Of a stretch of 64,000 nucleotides of DNA, positions 1 to 9,825 are shown piece after piece (position 1 is the stretch's first letter; each line of letters opens with the position of its first letter). The position numbers were made by a program, and so were the translations under genes. Source of the DNA: Ovis canadensis (lineage: Eukaryota > Chordata > Mammalia > Artiodactyla > Bovidae); contig NC_091255.1 in the NCBI RefSeq assembly GCF_042477335.2, forward strand, positions 33,582,501-33,646,500, written 5' to 3'. Below the pieces are notes generated by a model, which worked only from the letters and a program-made list of their open reading frames with translations, was not told the origin of the DNA and did not search any database.

Positions 1-34
1 GGCACTACTTTAAGCACCTGTGGATATTAGCCTG

Positions 35-235
35 ATTATCCTCACAACGACTCTAAGGAAGGTCCTGCTCCTTGGCTCAGAGGCAGGGGCAGGGGCAGGC
101 ACAGAGAAGGGAAGCGACCTGTGGGAGGTCACACAGCTAGCGGCAGTAGAGTCAGGACGGGAACCCAGCAGTCTGGTCCCAGGTTCCCTGCTCTTAACCA
201 CTACTCGAGTCCCCTGTCGAGCACTTAGCTTAGTG
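35..235 (-). mobile_element. MIR SINE, ancient
   Basis: On the complementary strand this resembles the MIR core: GTCACACAGCTAG preceded by a diverged 'fraction of bases to ledger' region and ending near TGCTCTTAACCACTA. It lies in a MYBBP1A intron. Confidence 0.65.
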
Positions 236-633
236 TGCGGCATGTGGACAGTACTCAAAATAGCATCGGTGGGTAGCATTCCTGTAACACCAGCTGGGGG
301 TGGAGGGGGGTCTGGACAGATTGCTGGCTGTACAAGCCCGGGCTGAGCGGCCTGGGGGCAGAAGGGCTGACCCTGCCACTCTCGGTTCGTAGGGGAAGAT
401 GCAGGGCTGGGGGTCGGCTCTCAGGCAGCTCCCTCTACCCAGAGGTGGGGGACACCCAGGTCCCTAGCCCCTCCTCCCAGGGGCAGCTGTGTTTGCCCAT
501 CCCAGGCAGGACCACTGACACCAAGAACCACCCTCTCTTCCAGAAGCTGGCTGATCCCTTTCCTCCTCTGGGCAGGAAGCAGCCCAGTCACCTGGCCCTT
601 TCCAGCAGGGTTGGGCCGCGGGGCGGCGCTCAC

Positions 634-751
634 CTTAGCAGTGACCATGTGCTCCCCGTAATGTCGGATCAGGTCCCCTTGCATCACCAGCTGCAGCTGC
701 TCCTTGGACAGCAGGGGCAGGGCTGCGCCCAGCAGGCGGAAGCACAGGTAG
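634..751 (-). CDS. MYBBP1A: MYBBP1A coding exon 8
   Basis: 118 nt, phase 2 in and phase 0 out, residues 306-345 (SYLCFRLLGAALPLL ... HYGEHMVTAK). The acceptor AG is 752-753 and the donor GT 632-633. I could not find the next exon in 1-600, so it is off the left edge. Confidence 0.95.
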
Positions 752-3700
752 CTGAGGGGGCGCACGACAGGGCCTGGTCAGAGCCCTCGGCCCCGGTCAG
801 AGCCCTCGGCCCCCTGAGCCACCCCTGCTCACCAAATAGGGAGAGGTCAAGCGCCCACACACCTGGCCGGCCAGAACTGCTTCTTCAGGAGCCCCTGCTC
901 CACAACCTCCTTCCAGAACCATGGGAACTTGTCCTCCTGGAGCGCCAGGCGGAGCAGGTCCAGAGCCACGGTGGGCAGCTTGCGTTCCTTCTTCACAGAG
1001 TTGGCCACCGTCTTCAGCACAGTCACCAGCCTGCAGAGGTCGGGGGTGGGTGGGGGTGAAGAAGACTCAGGGGGCAGTCCCCAGCAAACAAGGGCCAGGC
1101 GCCTGGGGCCACATGGACCCCCAACCCCGGGTCATGGTGCAAACCTGTGGATGGAGGGCCCACCTGCCCACCTCCCTCACACCTGGGGATGTTCTCGTCT
1201 GAGAACAGGTTGACCGGTCCCATCAGCTTCTCCAGCTTCTTGGGCACCTTCTGCTGGGCCAAGAGGAAGAGCTCCAGGTGCTCAGGGGAGCCGAGAACTG
1301 AATTCATGTCAGGCTTGAGGACCTTGGGCAGGATCTCCTGCAGCGCGGTCTCCGGGACCTGGCGGTGGGGGAGACAGGTTGAGGGTGCGGAGGGCGCCCT
1401 CACAGCATCCTTTGTCTCTCCTGCTGTGAGCTGAGCTTTCTGGGCCCCATTCTACCTCCCAGGCTCCCCCAAGGCCCCGGCACACCAACAGCCTGAGACG
1501 GGACAGTCACAATCCACCTTGTCAGGCAACAGAATCACCAGAGAGGGTTTCTTAAAAAGCGCAAATTCCCAAATCCTTGGAAACTGGGTTTAAATAAATA
1601 AGCACCCCACTGATGCTAACTAGCCCAGGACCACCCTTTTAATTATTCCTCTTTTGGGTTTTGCAGGACTAGCATTTTTTTTATAAGGAGTCCCCAGTGA
1701 AGATCTGGGACTTGAATTCAGGTCCTTCCAGCTCTGTGGCCAGGGTTATGCAGAAAGCCTTGGCCTGGGATGTGCCAGTCCCTGGCTTTTTCACCATAGC
1801 AAGGATTCTAGGTACTAGCCCACCTCCACTTCCCAAGTAGGGCAGTGGGGACCCCAGCTCTGCCCAAAACAACAATGGCAAACATGTTTAACCCACCGGG
1901 CACATGTCAGGCGCTGTTCTACAAATGCATGGTCCAATATGGAAGCCACTGGTCACATGTGGACACTGAGCATGTAAAATGTGCTAATCTGAACAGAGAT
2001 ATGCTGGTGAGTATAAAATACACTGGATTTTGGAGACTTACCACGATAAAGAATGTAAAAAACCTCCATAGATTTTCTGATACTGACTGCACATGAAAAT
2101 ACTTTAGATATTAAACTAAACCATGTTATTAAAGCACATCCCTTTTCCTTCTTACTTTTTAAGGGAAGTTACTACAAAACATCATGTTCCACACTTATGC
2201 TTCGGTACCGCATTTTCATGCATTAACCTGTGTCTTCTCCGTGCTCTTCTATGACGGGTGGCGTTAGTTACCCAAGGCTCCACAGCTGGTGAGCCCATAC
2301 CTGAGAAAGGATGTCCACCAGGGCCTTCTGGGGCTGTTCCTGAAGGTGATTGTAATGCTGGCCCAGGGCCTGCAGCAGCTTCACTGACTTCATCAGTGCT
2401 TCTGAGTCCTGGTGGTCCCAGAGGCAGAGAGGGTATGAGTGGGGCGTGCCACTCTCCCCCACCACTCCAAGCCAGTCCACATACCCCCAGAACCCTCAAA
2501 GCTCTTACCTTCACTAGCCTGCCTGACTGAAAGAGGGCTAGCACCCCAAACAGGTTTCCAAAGAGGGCAGGTCTCATCATCCCCTAGAAAAGGATTCCAG
2601 GCACCCGTGAGAAGGACCCAAGCATTTCCCACCCTGGGGACTGCTGATATCCCTGGGGCTGCTAACTCTCACCTTCTTAACCTTCTGCAGGTCATGTCTC
2701 TCCTGTATTTGCTGCAGGATGCTGCCCAAAGGGATGTCTTCGAAAGACTGTAACAGCTGCCAGGAGGAAGAGAGGGGCTCAGGGGGAGTGGCCCTGCCAC
2801 ATCCCAACAGACGTTAATCTCTTCCTACTTCTTCAACTTCTGCCCTTGGGAGCAGGCCTTGGGCCCCTGCTCCCGCCCCAAGGATGCCTCTGAAGCTGCC
2901 TACCTGCCTCTGAGCAGTGCTGATGATGGAACATAGCTGTGAATGGAGCTGACCCCTCTCTCCCTGTCCCACGTGTAGCTGGGGTGCTTTGGCCACTAGA
3001 CTGTGTTTCCCAAACATGCTGTCCCCACAGCCAGCTCTGAGCTCTCCCTAGACTGGTCTTCAAGGACTGGGTCTCTAGAGGCCTTCCATTTGTCCAAGCT
3101 CCTTAGATATGGCTTATAATTAGCTGTGTGCCCCTTGGGAGAAGAGGGTCCTAAACCCTGCAGAGGTAACAGAACTCACCCCAGAGCTTACCACCCCCAG
3201 TACATGTACCTCGGAGGCTGGTCAACCCAGGTACCCAAAAGCAGCCTCAACCTCCCTCTCTCCGCCTTCCTGGGCTTCTCTGCACAAAGGCCTTGCTTAC
3301 ACAATTTTCTCCGCATCCACGTGGGCACACCTCCCATCGGCTCGCCTGAGATGCTACCCCTACTTGTCAGTTCTCACGTCCTTTGCAACTGGGACATCTG
3401 CTCTGCTCACTCACTCCCCTACCTGACCAGCACAGGTGGACCCCTTCCAGGGGTCACCACCTCACCTGTGCCAGGGCCAAACTGTAGCAGGGCCGGGCTG
3501 CTTCTCGTCCACCCCCGAGCCCAGTGATTAGGCGCTTCAGGGCGTACTTCATCTCGGAAGATCCCTAAGGAACCAAGCACATCCCCAGGTGGACCAGTGA
3601 GAAGGGTCGTTTGGCACCCGCCCATGCCCGCTCCTCGGCGCGCGCTCACTTGGGTCGTCCAGGTTCGCGACCACGTGACCCCAAGCTCGCCGCTACTAGC

Positions 3701-3948
3701 CAGGATCTCTGGTGCTCCTGCCCCAGACCCCGCCACCATACCTTCGGCTTTGCGCGCAGATATTCCAGCAGCTTCTCTGTAGCCTCAAGCCGCGTCTCCT
3801 GCTGCGGCTTCGCAATGTCCCAGAAGAAGTCCAAAAACTCGCGGCTGTGCTTGAGCAGGCCATGACGGTCGGCAGGCCGGGCGCCGCTCTTCTGGGCCTC
3901 TCCCGGAGCCAGAGGCTCGGTGACTTCCACACTCGCCGGCTCCGCCAT
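634..3948 (-). CDS. MYBBP1A: MYBBP1A (Myb-binding protein 1A), N-terminal exons 1-8, partial
   Basis: Minus-strand gene. Eight coding exons (3742-3948, 3466-3564, 2673-2756, 2509-2583, 2301-2408, 1183-1358, 863-1030, 634-751) join in one frame to 345 residues, matching the N-terminal quarter of a protein of about 1,330 residues. Diagnostic stretches are SREFLDFFWDIAKP in exon 1, NLFGVLALFQSGRLVK in exon 4 and SYLCFRLLGAALPLL in exon 8. The family is a nucleolar protein related to yeast Pol5: it binds the negative regulatory domain of MYB, takes part in rRNA gene regulation and ribosome production, and links nucleolar stress to p53. The exons seen here lie within the alpha-helical Pol5/DNA-pol-phi-like region. 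The start ATG (3946-3948) has A at -3 and G at +4. The remaining exons lie beyond the left edge. GGT6 lies just upstream on the same strand. Confidence 0.96.
776..813. repeat. Two tandem copies of a 19-bp GC-rich unit
   Basis: The unit GGTCAGAGCCCTCGGCCCC occurs twice head to tail in the MYBBP1A intron between coding exons 7 and 8. It is a small simple duplication with no evident function. Confidence 0.75.
863..1030 (-). CDS. MYBBP1A: MYBBP1A coding exon 7
   Basis: 168 nt, phase 2 in and out, residues 250-306. It encodes ERKLPTVALDLLRLAL and FWKEVVEQGLLKKQFWPA. The acceptor AG is 1031-1032 and the donor GT 861-862. Confidence 0.95.
1183..1358 (-). CDS. MYBBP1A: MYBBP1A coding exon 6
   Basis: 176 nt, entering in phase 0 and leaving in phase 2 within an Arg codon (residue 250). 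It encodes ALQEILPKVLKPD and LFLLAQQKVPKKL, ending in NLFSDENIP. The acceptor AG is 1359-1360 and the donor GT 1181-1182. Confidence 0.95.
1895..2110. repeat. Ancient interspersed repeat, family uncertain
   Basis: This AT-richer intronic block has the phrase GCCACTGGTCACATGTGGAC and a following 'actggattttggagactta' stretch typical of a common old mammalian repeat. I cannot name the family with certainty. Confidence 0.4.
2301..2408 (-). CDS. MYBBP1A: MYBBP1A coding exon 5
   Basis: 108 nt, phase 0 at both ends, residues 156-191 (SEALMKSVKLLQAL ... KALVDILSQ). The acceptor AG is 2409-2410 and the donor GT 2299-2300. Confidence 0.95.
2509..2583 (-). CDS. MYBBP1A: MYBBP1A coding exon 4
   Basis: 75 nt, phase 0 at both ends, residues 131-155, including RPALFGNLFGVLALFQSGR. 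The acceptor AG is 2584-2585 and the donor GT 2507-2508. Confidence 0.95.
2673..2756 (-). CDS. MYBBP1A: MYBBP1A coding exon 3
   Basis: 84 nt, phase 0 at both ends, residues 103-130 (LLQSFEDIPL to LQKVKK). The acceptor AG is 2757-2758 and the donor GT 2671-2672. Confidence 0.95.
3466..3564 (-). CDS. MYBBP1A: MYBBP1A coding exon 2
   Basis: 99 nt, phase 0 at both ends, residues 70-102. It contains MKYALKRLITGLGGGREAAR. The acceptor AG is 3565-3566 and the donor GT 3464-3465. The exon starts GSSEMK where I recall GSEMK in human, so either one residue is inserted or the acceptor is used slightly differently. Confidence 0.92.
3742..3948 (-). CDS. MYBBP1A: MYBBP1A coding exon 1
   Basis: Encodes residues 1-69 from the start ATG and ends after KPK in phase 0 at a GT donor (3740-3741). 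The first 20 residues are more variable than the conserved SREFLDFFWDIAKP block. The exon sits in a CpG-rich promoter region. Confidence 0.95.
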
Positions 3949-4030
3949 GCTCGTCGAACACGTGGGCTCGGAAGACAGCCTCTTCCAGGTCAGGTCGGGG
4001 CGCATGCGCAATGAATTGGATCGGCTGGGG
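3949..4030 (-). promoter_or_regulatory. MYBBP1A: MYBBP1A CpG-rich promoter with E-box and NRF1-type site
   Basis: A CACGTG E-box lies at 3959-3964 and a perfect NRF1-type palindrome GCGCATGCGCA at 4000-4010, both within 65 nt upstream of the MYBBP1A start codon. The surroundings are CpG-rich and lack a TATA box. This suits a MYC- and NRF1-responsive housekeeping gene for ribosome production. The functional link is inferred; the motifs are read directly. Confidence 0.7.
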
Positions 4031-4286
4031 GCGGAGCCGGCTGGCACGGGGGCGGGGCGGACGGGGAGGTGTGGCTCTTCCTCTGGGCGCTCAGGAGTCC
4101 CGAGTTCATTCCGATTGTGATAGGAAATCACCGGAGGGTTTTATGCAGGCACAAGCCTTGGTCCTATTTAACTGCCCCGACGCCCCCCGCCTTGTCGGAT
4201 TTTATTTTCCAGACCAGGGATGGGTCACGGATGGAACCTCGGCCCTCCGCAGGGAGAGAGCCGAGTCCTAACCACGGTACCTCTAG

Positions 4287-4466
4287 TGAAGTGAAGTGTT
4301 AGCGACCCCATGGACTGTAGCCCGCCAGGCTCCTCTGTCCACGGGATTATCCAGGCAAGAATACTGGAGTGGGTTGCCATTTCCTTCTCCAGGGGATCTT
4401 CCCGACCTGGGGACTGAACATCGCGGGCAGATGCTTTACCGACTGAACAGTCAGGGAAGCCCCAGG
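4287..4466 (-). mobile_element. Bov-tA SINE
   Basis: Antisense copy of the ruminant tRNA-Glu-derived SINE, recognised by CCCATGGACTGTAG, GGAGTGGGTTGCCATTTCC and the terminal CAGGGAAGCCCC. It is diverged around the B box. Confidence 0.88.
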
Positions 4467-4639
4467 GAAGCCCCCCATTTACACATTTAATAGAGTATTC
4501 TGCTGCTGTGTGGAGGGTGAATTGAAGGAGAGCAGAGGTAGAAGCAGGAATACCAGCTGGATTGAACCAAGTGCTGAGAAAATTCCAGCTAATCTGGAAC
4601 AGGTGGGAGGTGACAGAAGCGAGAGGGATGCTAGGCTTG

Positions 4640-4913
4640 CTGCTGCTGCTGCTAAGTCACTTCAGTCGTGTCCGACTCTGTGCGACCCCATAGACGGCAG
4701 CCCACCAGGCTCCCTCGTCCCTGGGATTCTCCAGGCAAGAACAGTGGAGTGGGTTGCCATTTCCTTCTCCAATGAGTGAAAGTGAAAAGTGAAAGTGAAG
4801 TCGCTCAGTGGTGTCCGACCCTTAGCCACCCCATGGACTGCAGCCTACCAGGCTCCTCCATCCATGGGATTTTCCAGGCAAGAGTACTGGAGTGGGTTGC
4901 CATTGCCTTCTCC
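4640..4913 (-). mobile_element. BOV-A2 SINE (dimeric) with 13-bp target-site duplication
   Basis: Two Bov-A monomers in tandem joined by the AAAGTGAAAGTGAAGTCGC linker, with a CTG-repeat tail. It is flanked by perfect direct repeats GATGCTAGGCTTG at 4627-4639 and 4914-4926, the expected target-site duplication. It lies between GGT6 and MYBBP1A. Confidence 0.93.
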
Positions 4914-4926
4914 GATGCTAGGCTTG

Positions 4927-5463
4927 GGGCTAACATAAGCGGGTAGACTGTGGTACTGTTTGGGCTGGGGGAAGAATTCTTTGTCCGGGAGTTGGGGGGT
5001 GAGCAGCGAGAGGGAGGTGGCGGCACTGAGTTCTAGTAAGTCAGAGATACATTCATTTTACAGTGTGGGGCAGGAGTGCTAATGGCCACCTGTTTCTTGG
5101 TTTGAGAACTAACCTGTGGAGGATTATAGTTCAGAGAGAACCCAGCCCTCTTGGAGGTGGGGAGGTGAGGGCCAACCCGGCCTTGAAACCGCACATCCAG
5201 CTCCAGCCCCCTTTGTTCCCCCTTGGGACACCTCCTCCTCACCATCTCAAACCCCTTCCTTGCTCTATCAGTTTCAGAAAGTGAGAACTGGTTTACCTTG
5301 TATGTGTGCTGCCCTGGGAGGCAGGGGAGTAGAGCAGGGAGGAGCAGAAAGACACTAGCCTGGCTCTGCATCCCTGGGTGGCAGTCTCCTGTGTTCCCTG
5401 TGGCTGGAGCCCAGACGCCTCAAAGGCTGATGTGAAATTAACCAAGAAGCGAGAGTAGCACAT
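4927..5463. other. Gene-free spacer between GGT6 3' end and MYBBP1A promoter
   Basis: Nothing recognisable is present apart from moderate GC content. Short open frames here have no family resemblance. Confidence 0.5.
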
Positions 5464-5464
5464 G

Positions 5465-5882
5465 GCATCCAGGAGACTTGATCTTTATTTTGTTTCCAGC
5501 CTGGCCGAGGGAGATCAGTGGAGTGTGGCCTGGAGGGGAGCACGGAGGTTCCGGCATGGCCCCAGGATCTGCCTGCTCTGCCCAGAGCCTCGGCAGGGGT
5601 ATGGCTTTCTTCCATCTGTGCTTCCCAGAGCTGGATCGGAACTCAAGGCTGTCCCCAGGTTCCTGGTGTTCTTTCCTCATTATCCTCAGATTCTTTAGCT
5701 AAAGAAAGAGCCGAACTCAAGTCCAGACAACAGATCAGGCCAGAAGTGAGCCAGCGTTGGGCACATAATGGACGCACGCTCTTTATGCACACCATTGCTG
5801 CTGGGCTCTCTGCCCCTGCCTCCATGGGGCAGACCCCTGAGACCCCCTACTCCTGTCCACCCTTGCCAGACACTGCCCCACC
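5465..5882 (-). other. GGT6: GGT6 3' untranslated region
   Basis: Interval between the stop codon and the poly(A) signal on the minus strand. The end is inferred from the signal at 5484-5489 and is approximate. Confidence 0.65.
5484..5489 (-). terminator. GGT6: GGT6 poly(A) signal AATAAA
   Basis: Canonical AATAAA on the minus strand, about 395 nt after the stop codon and followed by T- and G-containing sequence. It is the first canonical signal downstream of the gene. Confidence 0.75.
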
Positions 5883-6904
5883 TTAAAACCCCTGGAAGGG
5901 GCAGCAGCCACTGGGGACACTGGAGACATGGGCGTGCTCTGTGTGGGCTGCCACCTGGAGCAGGGTCCCCTGGCCACAAGCTCTGGGGCTCTCTGTTGGT
6001 CCTTGCTGGTCTGGGGTTTGGGGCCTGGCCAGGTGGCTGAGCAGAGCGTGAGTCATGACTGTGGCAGCTGCAGGGGTCCCTGAAGCCACCAGCCCCAACA
6101 CATCGACCTCTGTGTCATCTGAGATGCCACGAAAGATGAGGGGACAGGCCCAGGTGCCAGCTGCAGACTCAGCCACCAGGTTGCTGAGTAGAACCCCGGT
6201 GCTTGGGGACAGGTGTCCAGAGCCAAAGGAGCTGTTGAGCGAGGAGGTGAGAAGGAGGACGGAGCCGCCGCTGTCCACGGTGGCCAGGACACTGCTCCTG
6301 GGGGCTGCAGCAGCTTGCAGGAGTGCTGGGCAGGGTGCAGGGCTGGGCCCTGTGGACTGTAGAGATGCTTCCAGCAGCTCCAGCAGTTCTGGGCCAGCTG
6401 AGGGGCTGGGGGTGGTGAACAGGATGCCCTGGGGCACAGGTAGCTGCAGGGCTGGCTCCAAGGTGGGCCTGGGCCCGACTGAGGGGCCCTCCAACCCCAG
6501 GTCTTCGGCCAGCAGACTCAGCAGGGCATCCCCGGAGAGGTCTGGAGTGGGGGCCAGTGAGGCCTTGTGGAGCACAGCTGCCAGCTTGGTGTTGGTGACT
6601 CGTGTCCCGGGGCCCAGGGGTGTCCCGTTAGCATGGCAAAGTAGTGGACAGAGGCCCTTGGTGTCCTGGGCTGCCAGGGCGCTGGCCAGGGATGTGTCCA
6701 CCAGAAAGCCCTTTTGAGCCAGTGAGATGGGGCCCACCAGCAGGTGTGGCCAGGGCAGGCGGCCGAAGTGAGTGTGCAGCATGTGCAGGGCGGGCAGAGC
6801 CGCGGGCAGCCCCAGGCCGGGGGCCAGGGTCTGGGCTGGGCCCGATGTCAAGGCAGTGGAGTTGCCCGAGGAGCTATTGTGGAAGAGGCCCCAGTACATG
6901 GCAC
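5883..6904 (-). CDS. GGT6: GGT6 exon 4 (terminal)
   Basis: Large last exon, 1,022 nt including TAA (5883-5885), residues 151-490. The acceptor AG is 6905-6906. It ends CGQGTLLQVAAHTEHAHVSS then CCPFQGF. The open frame continues upstream into the intron, so the start of the long open reading frame is not the exon start. Confidence 0.95.
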
Positions 6905-8310
6905 CTGGGAGGAGACAAAGGGGCCACACAGGGGTCAGGGGCACTCGGTAGTCCCAGGTGGAGGTCAATGACTTAGCCTGGGGTTAGTGGTTACTGACCA
7001 GGCCTGGAGATGGGGATTAATAACCAGGCCTGGGGTCAAGATCACACTGATCTGGGATCAAAGGTCACAGCCTAGGGGTGGGGCTACTGCCCAAGTCTTA
7101 GGTCCTGCTCACCAGCCAGCCCTGAGGTCAGGGCTGCTGACTGCCCGAGTTCCAGGTCACTGCTGAGGCCCAGGGTTGGGGTCGCTGTCTGGGGTTGTGG
7201 GTTACTGACCTAGCCCTGTGGCGTGAGGATGGACCACTGCCAGACACAAGGCTGCTCCAACTCCAGCATCCACGATGTTGCCCCCGGCAACAAACAGCTC
7301 TCGACCCAGGCGGGAGCACTCAGCTGCAGTGAGAAAGGGGACTGTCTTGAGGTGGGGAGCTGGGACCAGTAACCCTGCCCCCTTCTTCCCCTGAGCTACT
7401 CCTAGCACTGACCTGCTGGGCTGATGATGGCGCTGTGGTGGTACATGCCAGGCCTGTGGGAGTGCCCGCTGGCTGGAGCGGCCCCAGAGCCCAAGGTTCC
7501 CGGAGAGGCACCACTGCTGCAGAGCTGCCTCATGGCCAGGGAGAAGCTGATGGCCAGCAACAGCAGGGCAGCCACCAGTTGGGCCCAGGCCCCGGGCAGA
7601 TGGCCAGCCTTGTTCCTGCAGAGAGCGATGTCCTAAGCCAGGGCCAGGCAGGAGGACATCCACGAACCCCTGGAGAACCCAGGGACTAATTCCCAAAAGG
7701 TGTGGTCATGCTTGCAGGAGGAGAAGTTTGCCAAGGAGAAAGGGTCTCCTGGCAGAAGACACAGCCTTGTGAATGGAGACGTGGAGACAGGAAGGAGCTT
7801 GGGGAGGGTCTCTGGAGAAGAGGGGGTTGCACAGGTAGGGTCCAGCCAGTCCGGAGGGATGCCTAGCGGGGCTTGGCAGGCTCCAGGAGCCGGGCCTGGC
7901 CAGGTGTAGCCAGAACCAACCCGCCCAGCAGGTGCCTCCTGCACCAGGGGGTGGGGGCTGGGAGCCTTTGGCAGAGCAGCCGGCGGGGCTGACTTAGTAC
8001 AAATGTCCCTTCGGTCCCACAGACCTTGGATTGACTGGCACTGGCCAGGCTTGGGGCTGAAGCTGGTGGGGGGGGTGGGGTGGTCCCTGCCTTCAACCAG
8101 AAGGTTCCTGGGGCTGGGAGGGACTTGCCAGCCTTAGGCCTGAGTCACTGAGTGCCCAGACCCCTCCCTGACTCACCCAGAGGAGTCGTGGGGCCTGGAG
8201 GCATCCGGAATGAGCTGCTCCGAAATCTCCTCCTCTTCCTCCTCGGACTCCAAGCTTGGCTCCCAGACCTGCAGCTTCTGGTAGAGCACAGGCCCTGCTT
8301 CGGGTTCCAT
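5883..8310 (-). CDS. GGT6: GGT6 (gamma-glutamyltransferase 6), complete, four exons
   Basis: Four exons (8177-8310, 7413-7615, 7210-7323, 5883-6904) join to 1,473 nt, giving 490 residues plus TAA, close to the roughly 490 of the human protein. An acidic cytoplasmic N-terminus (run of Glu at residues 26-31) precedes a signal-anchor helix at about 55-73 (AQLVAALLLLAISFSLAM), so a type II membrane protein is expected. The GGT large-subunit signature GGNIVDAGVGAALCLAVVHP starts at about residue 126. The small-subunit-like region has LLTSSLNSSFGSGHLSPSTG at about 369-388. N-glycosylation sequons are visible at about N160, N165, N243 and N374. Family members cleave gamma-glutamyl bonds of glutathione, but GGT6 is a divergent member without established activity to my knowledge. 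At the position of the catalytic Thr this protein has Ser (about 354-355). The start has a strong Kozak context (ACCATGG). Confidence 0.96.
7210..7323 (-). CDS. GGT6: GGT6 exon 3
   Basis: 114 nt, phase 1 in and out, residues 113-151. It carries GRELFVAGGNIVDAGVGAA and VVHPHATGLG, the most GGT-like part of the protein. The acceptor AG is 7324-7325 and the donor GT 7208-7209. Confidence 0.95.
   Translation of the reverse strand: MSAPAWVESCLLPGATSWMLELEQPCVWQWSILTPQG
7413..7615 (-). CDS. GGT6: GGT6 exon 2
   Basis: 203 nt, phase 2 in and phase 1 out, residues 45-113. It contains the membrane anchor and a Gly/Ser/Pro-rich juxtamembrane linker ending HHSAIISPA. The acceptor AG is 7616-7617 and the donor GT 7411-7412. 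Confidence 0.95.
8177..8310 (-). CDS. GGT6: GGT6 exon 1 (coding part)
   Basis: 134 nt from the ATG (8308-8310), residues 1-45, leaving in phase 2. It encodes MEPEAGPVLYQKLQVWEPSL and the acidic cytoplasmic tail. The donor GT is 8175-8176. Confidence 0.95.
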
Positions 8311-8608
8311 GGTTCCACGGTGCCTGCCCTCCTGCCTGCCTGTCTTCCAGGCTGAGTCTCAGGAGGCTCTGCCCGGGCTGGTGGGTGGGAGGTGGAGGAG
8401 CCCTGGGGAAGGGTGGTGTGGAATCTAGAACAGGTCTGGGCAGGGCACGGGGCCAGGGAGGCTGTGTGTGAACCTGCCCCATTAAGGCACAGGGCCTGAG
8501 GGGCTCTCGTGGCAGGGGACCTGGTTTAGGGGATGCAGGGGAGGAGGAGCCTGGTCCTGGGGCCACAGGCCCTGAGACCCAGGACATCTGTGGGCCCCTC
8601 CCTTTAGG

Positions 8609-8808
8609 AGGAAAGAAAGTGAAAGTCACTCAGTCATGTCCGACTCTGTGACCTCATGGACTATACAGTCCATGGAATTCTCCAGGCCAGAGAATACTGG
8701 ACTGGGTAGCTGTTCCCTTCTCCAGGGGATCTTCCTGACCCAGGGATTGACCCCAGGCTTCCTGCATTGCAGGTAGATTCTTTACCAGCTGAGCCACTGG
8801 GGAAGCCC
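8609..8808 (-). mobile_element. Bov-tA SINE
   Basis: Antisense copy lying upstream of GGT6, bounded by direct repeats CCCTTTAGG at 8600-8608 and 8809-8817. Confidence 0.9.
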
Positions 8809-8817
8809 CCCTTTAGG

Positions 8818-9560
8818 GGCTACAGCCTCTAAATCTCTCCTGTTCAGGCTCTAATCTAGGAACAGGGGAAAAAGAGGACGGCAGTACATTGAATTTGATC
8901 AGGGCTCAGCATGTGGCTAGATTCCGGTATAGGGGGGTGTCTGGTCTCTGTCTGGGGTCAAGGCTCAGCCTGAGGCCACTCCAGGGATCTGGGCTTCCCT
9001 ATTTGGGGAAGCAACTTGGGTGGTGAAGGTATCAATACCTCTCTGGGCCTGTCATGAACATCTTGTCCAGCAGGTGGCGCCATAGACCTCTTGGGGAGCC
9101 CCTGCCTGGAAACCAGGTGTCCCAGACTCCTTCACTCTGGGGTTCACGTTAAGGAGCTGTTTTCTGGCAAAGCTGTAACTCCAGAGAGTGCTACAGTCTC
9201 ATTCCTTTTCCAGTCATCTCTCTCCTAACCACGCTCGACTACGAGGGCCTCAAACCCCAAACCATCTGCCACACACTCTCAGCAGACTACCTGTCCTTCT
9301 TCACATAACAAATCAAAGCTGACACACAAAGACACCCCCCACCCCCATATCAACCCCCAACTACAAACCCACCTTCACACGGCTCCCGTCGAAAAGCCGA
9401 TCTCTGCCTCTGGTTCCGGCCCCGAGCCCTCCCACTCCCTGCCTCTTGCCTCCCCCGGGAGCTCACTCTCTCACTGACCCCTTCTCTCCTGTAGTTTCAC
9501 GTCTTCTCTACGGGTTCCTTCTCAGCATTTAAACAGGGTCCAGTCTCCAGAAATTCCCTT
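8818..9560. other. GGT6 upstream interval without genes
   Basis: No coding or repeat family is recognised, except for a CTCF-type motif (annotated separately). Position 9,326-9,365 is a C/A-rich simple stretch. Confidence 0.5.
9067..9081 (+). promoter_or_regulatory. CTCF-consensus site
   Basis: CCAGCAGGTGGCGCC fits the 15-position CTCF core consensus (CCASYAGRKGGCRSY) at every position. It lies about 760 bp upstream of the GGT6 start, in the interval that separates GGT6 from TEKT1. Binding is inferred. Confidence 0.65.
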
Positions 9561-9780
9561 TGCTAGGTATGTGCCCAACAGTCACGTACTAGAATGTTCG
9601 TAAGTGCACGAATTGGAACAGTCCCATATTCGAAAGCTCACACATCCATTATCAGGAGAGTGAGTGGTGTGGTACATGGGGAGTACTCTGCAGTGGTGAG
9701 AATGAGGGCTCTGCAGTTGTATGCGATCACATAGATGGATCTTATGGGCACACGAGGACTGGAAGAAGCCAAAGCAGAAA
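9560..9780 (+). mobile_element. Old L1 3'-end fragment (probable)
   Basis: Diverged text resembling the L1 terminal region: 'catccattatcaggagagtg' followed by 'tacatgg', as in the 'observed in a bucket' part of old L1 ends. Assignment is tentative. Confidence 0.4.
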
Positions 9781-9825
9781 GAGCACATCATATTTGTTTC
9801 TGGCGTGGCGGTTTAAAGACCCTTT

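Noticed and set aside
445-1059. Plus-strand open frame of 204 codons
   Set aside because: It runs across MYBBP1A exons 7 and 8 and the intron on the opposite strand, with no family resemblance.
6055-6717. Plus-strand open frame of 220 codons
   Set aside because: It is the antisense shadow of the GC-rich GGT6 terminal exon, which has clear protein similarity on the minus strand.
8093-8629. Minus-strand open frame of 178 codons upstream of and overlapping GGT6 exon 1
   Set aside because: Proline-rich composition from GC-rich non-coding sequence; the real GGT6 start is in another frame with a strong Kozak context.
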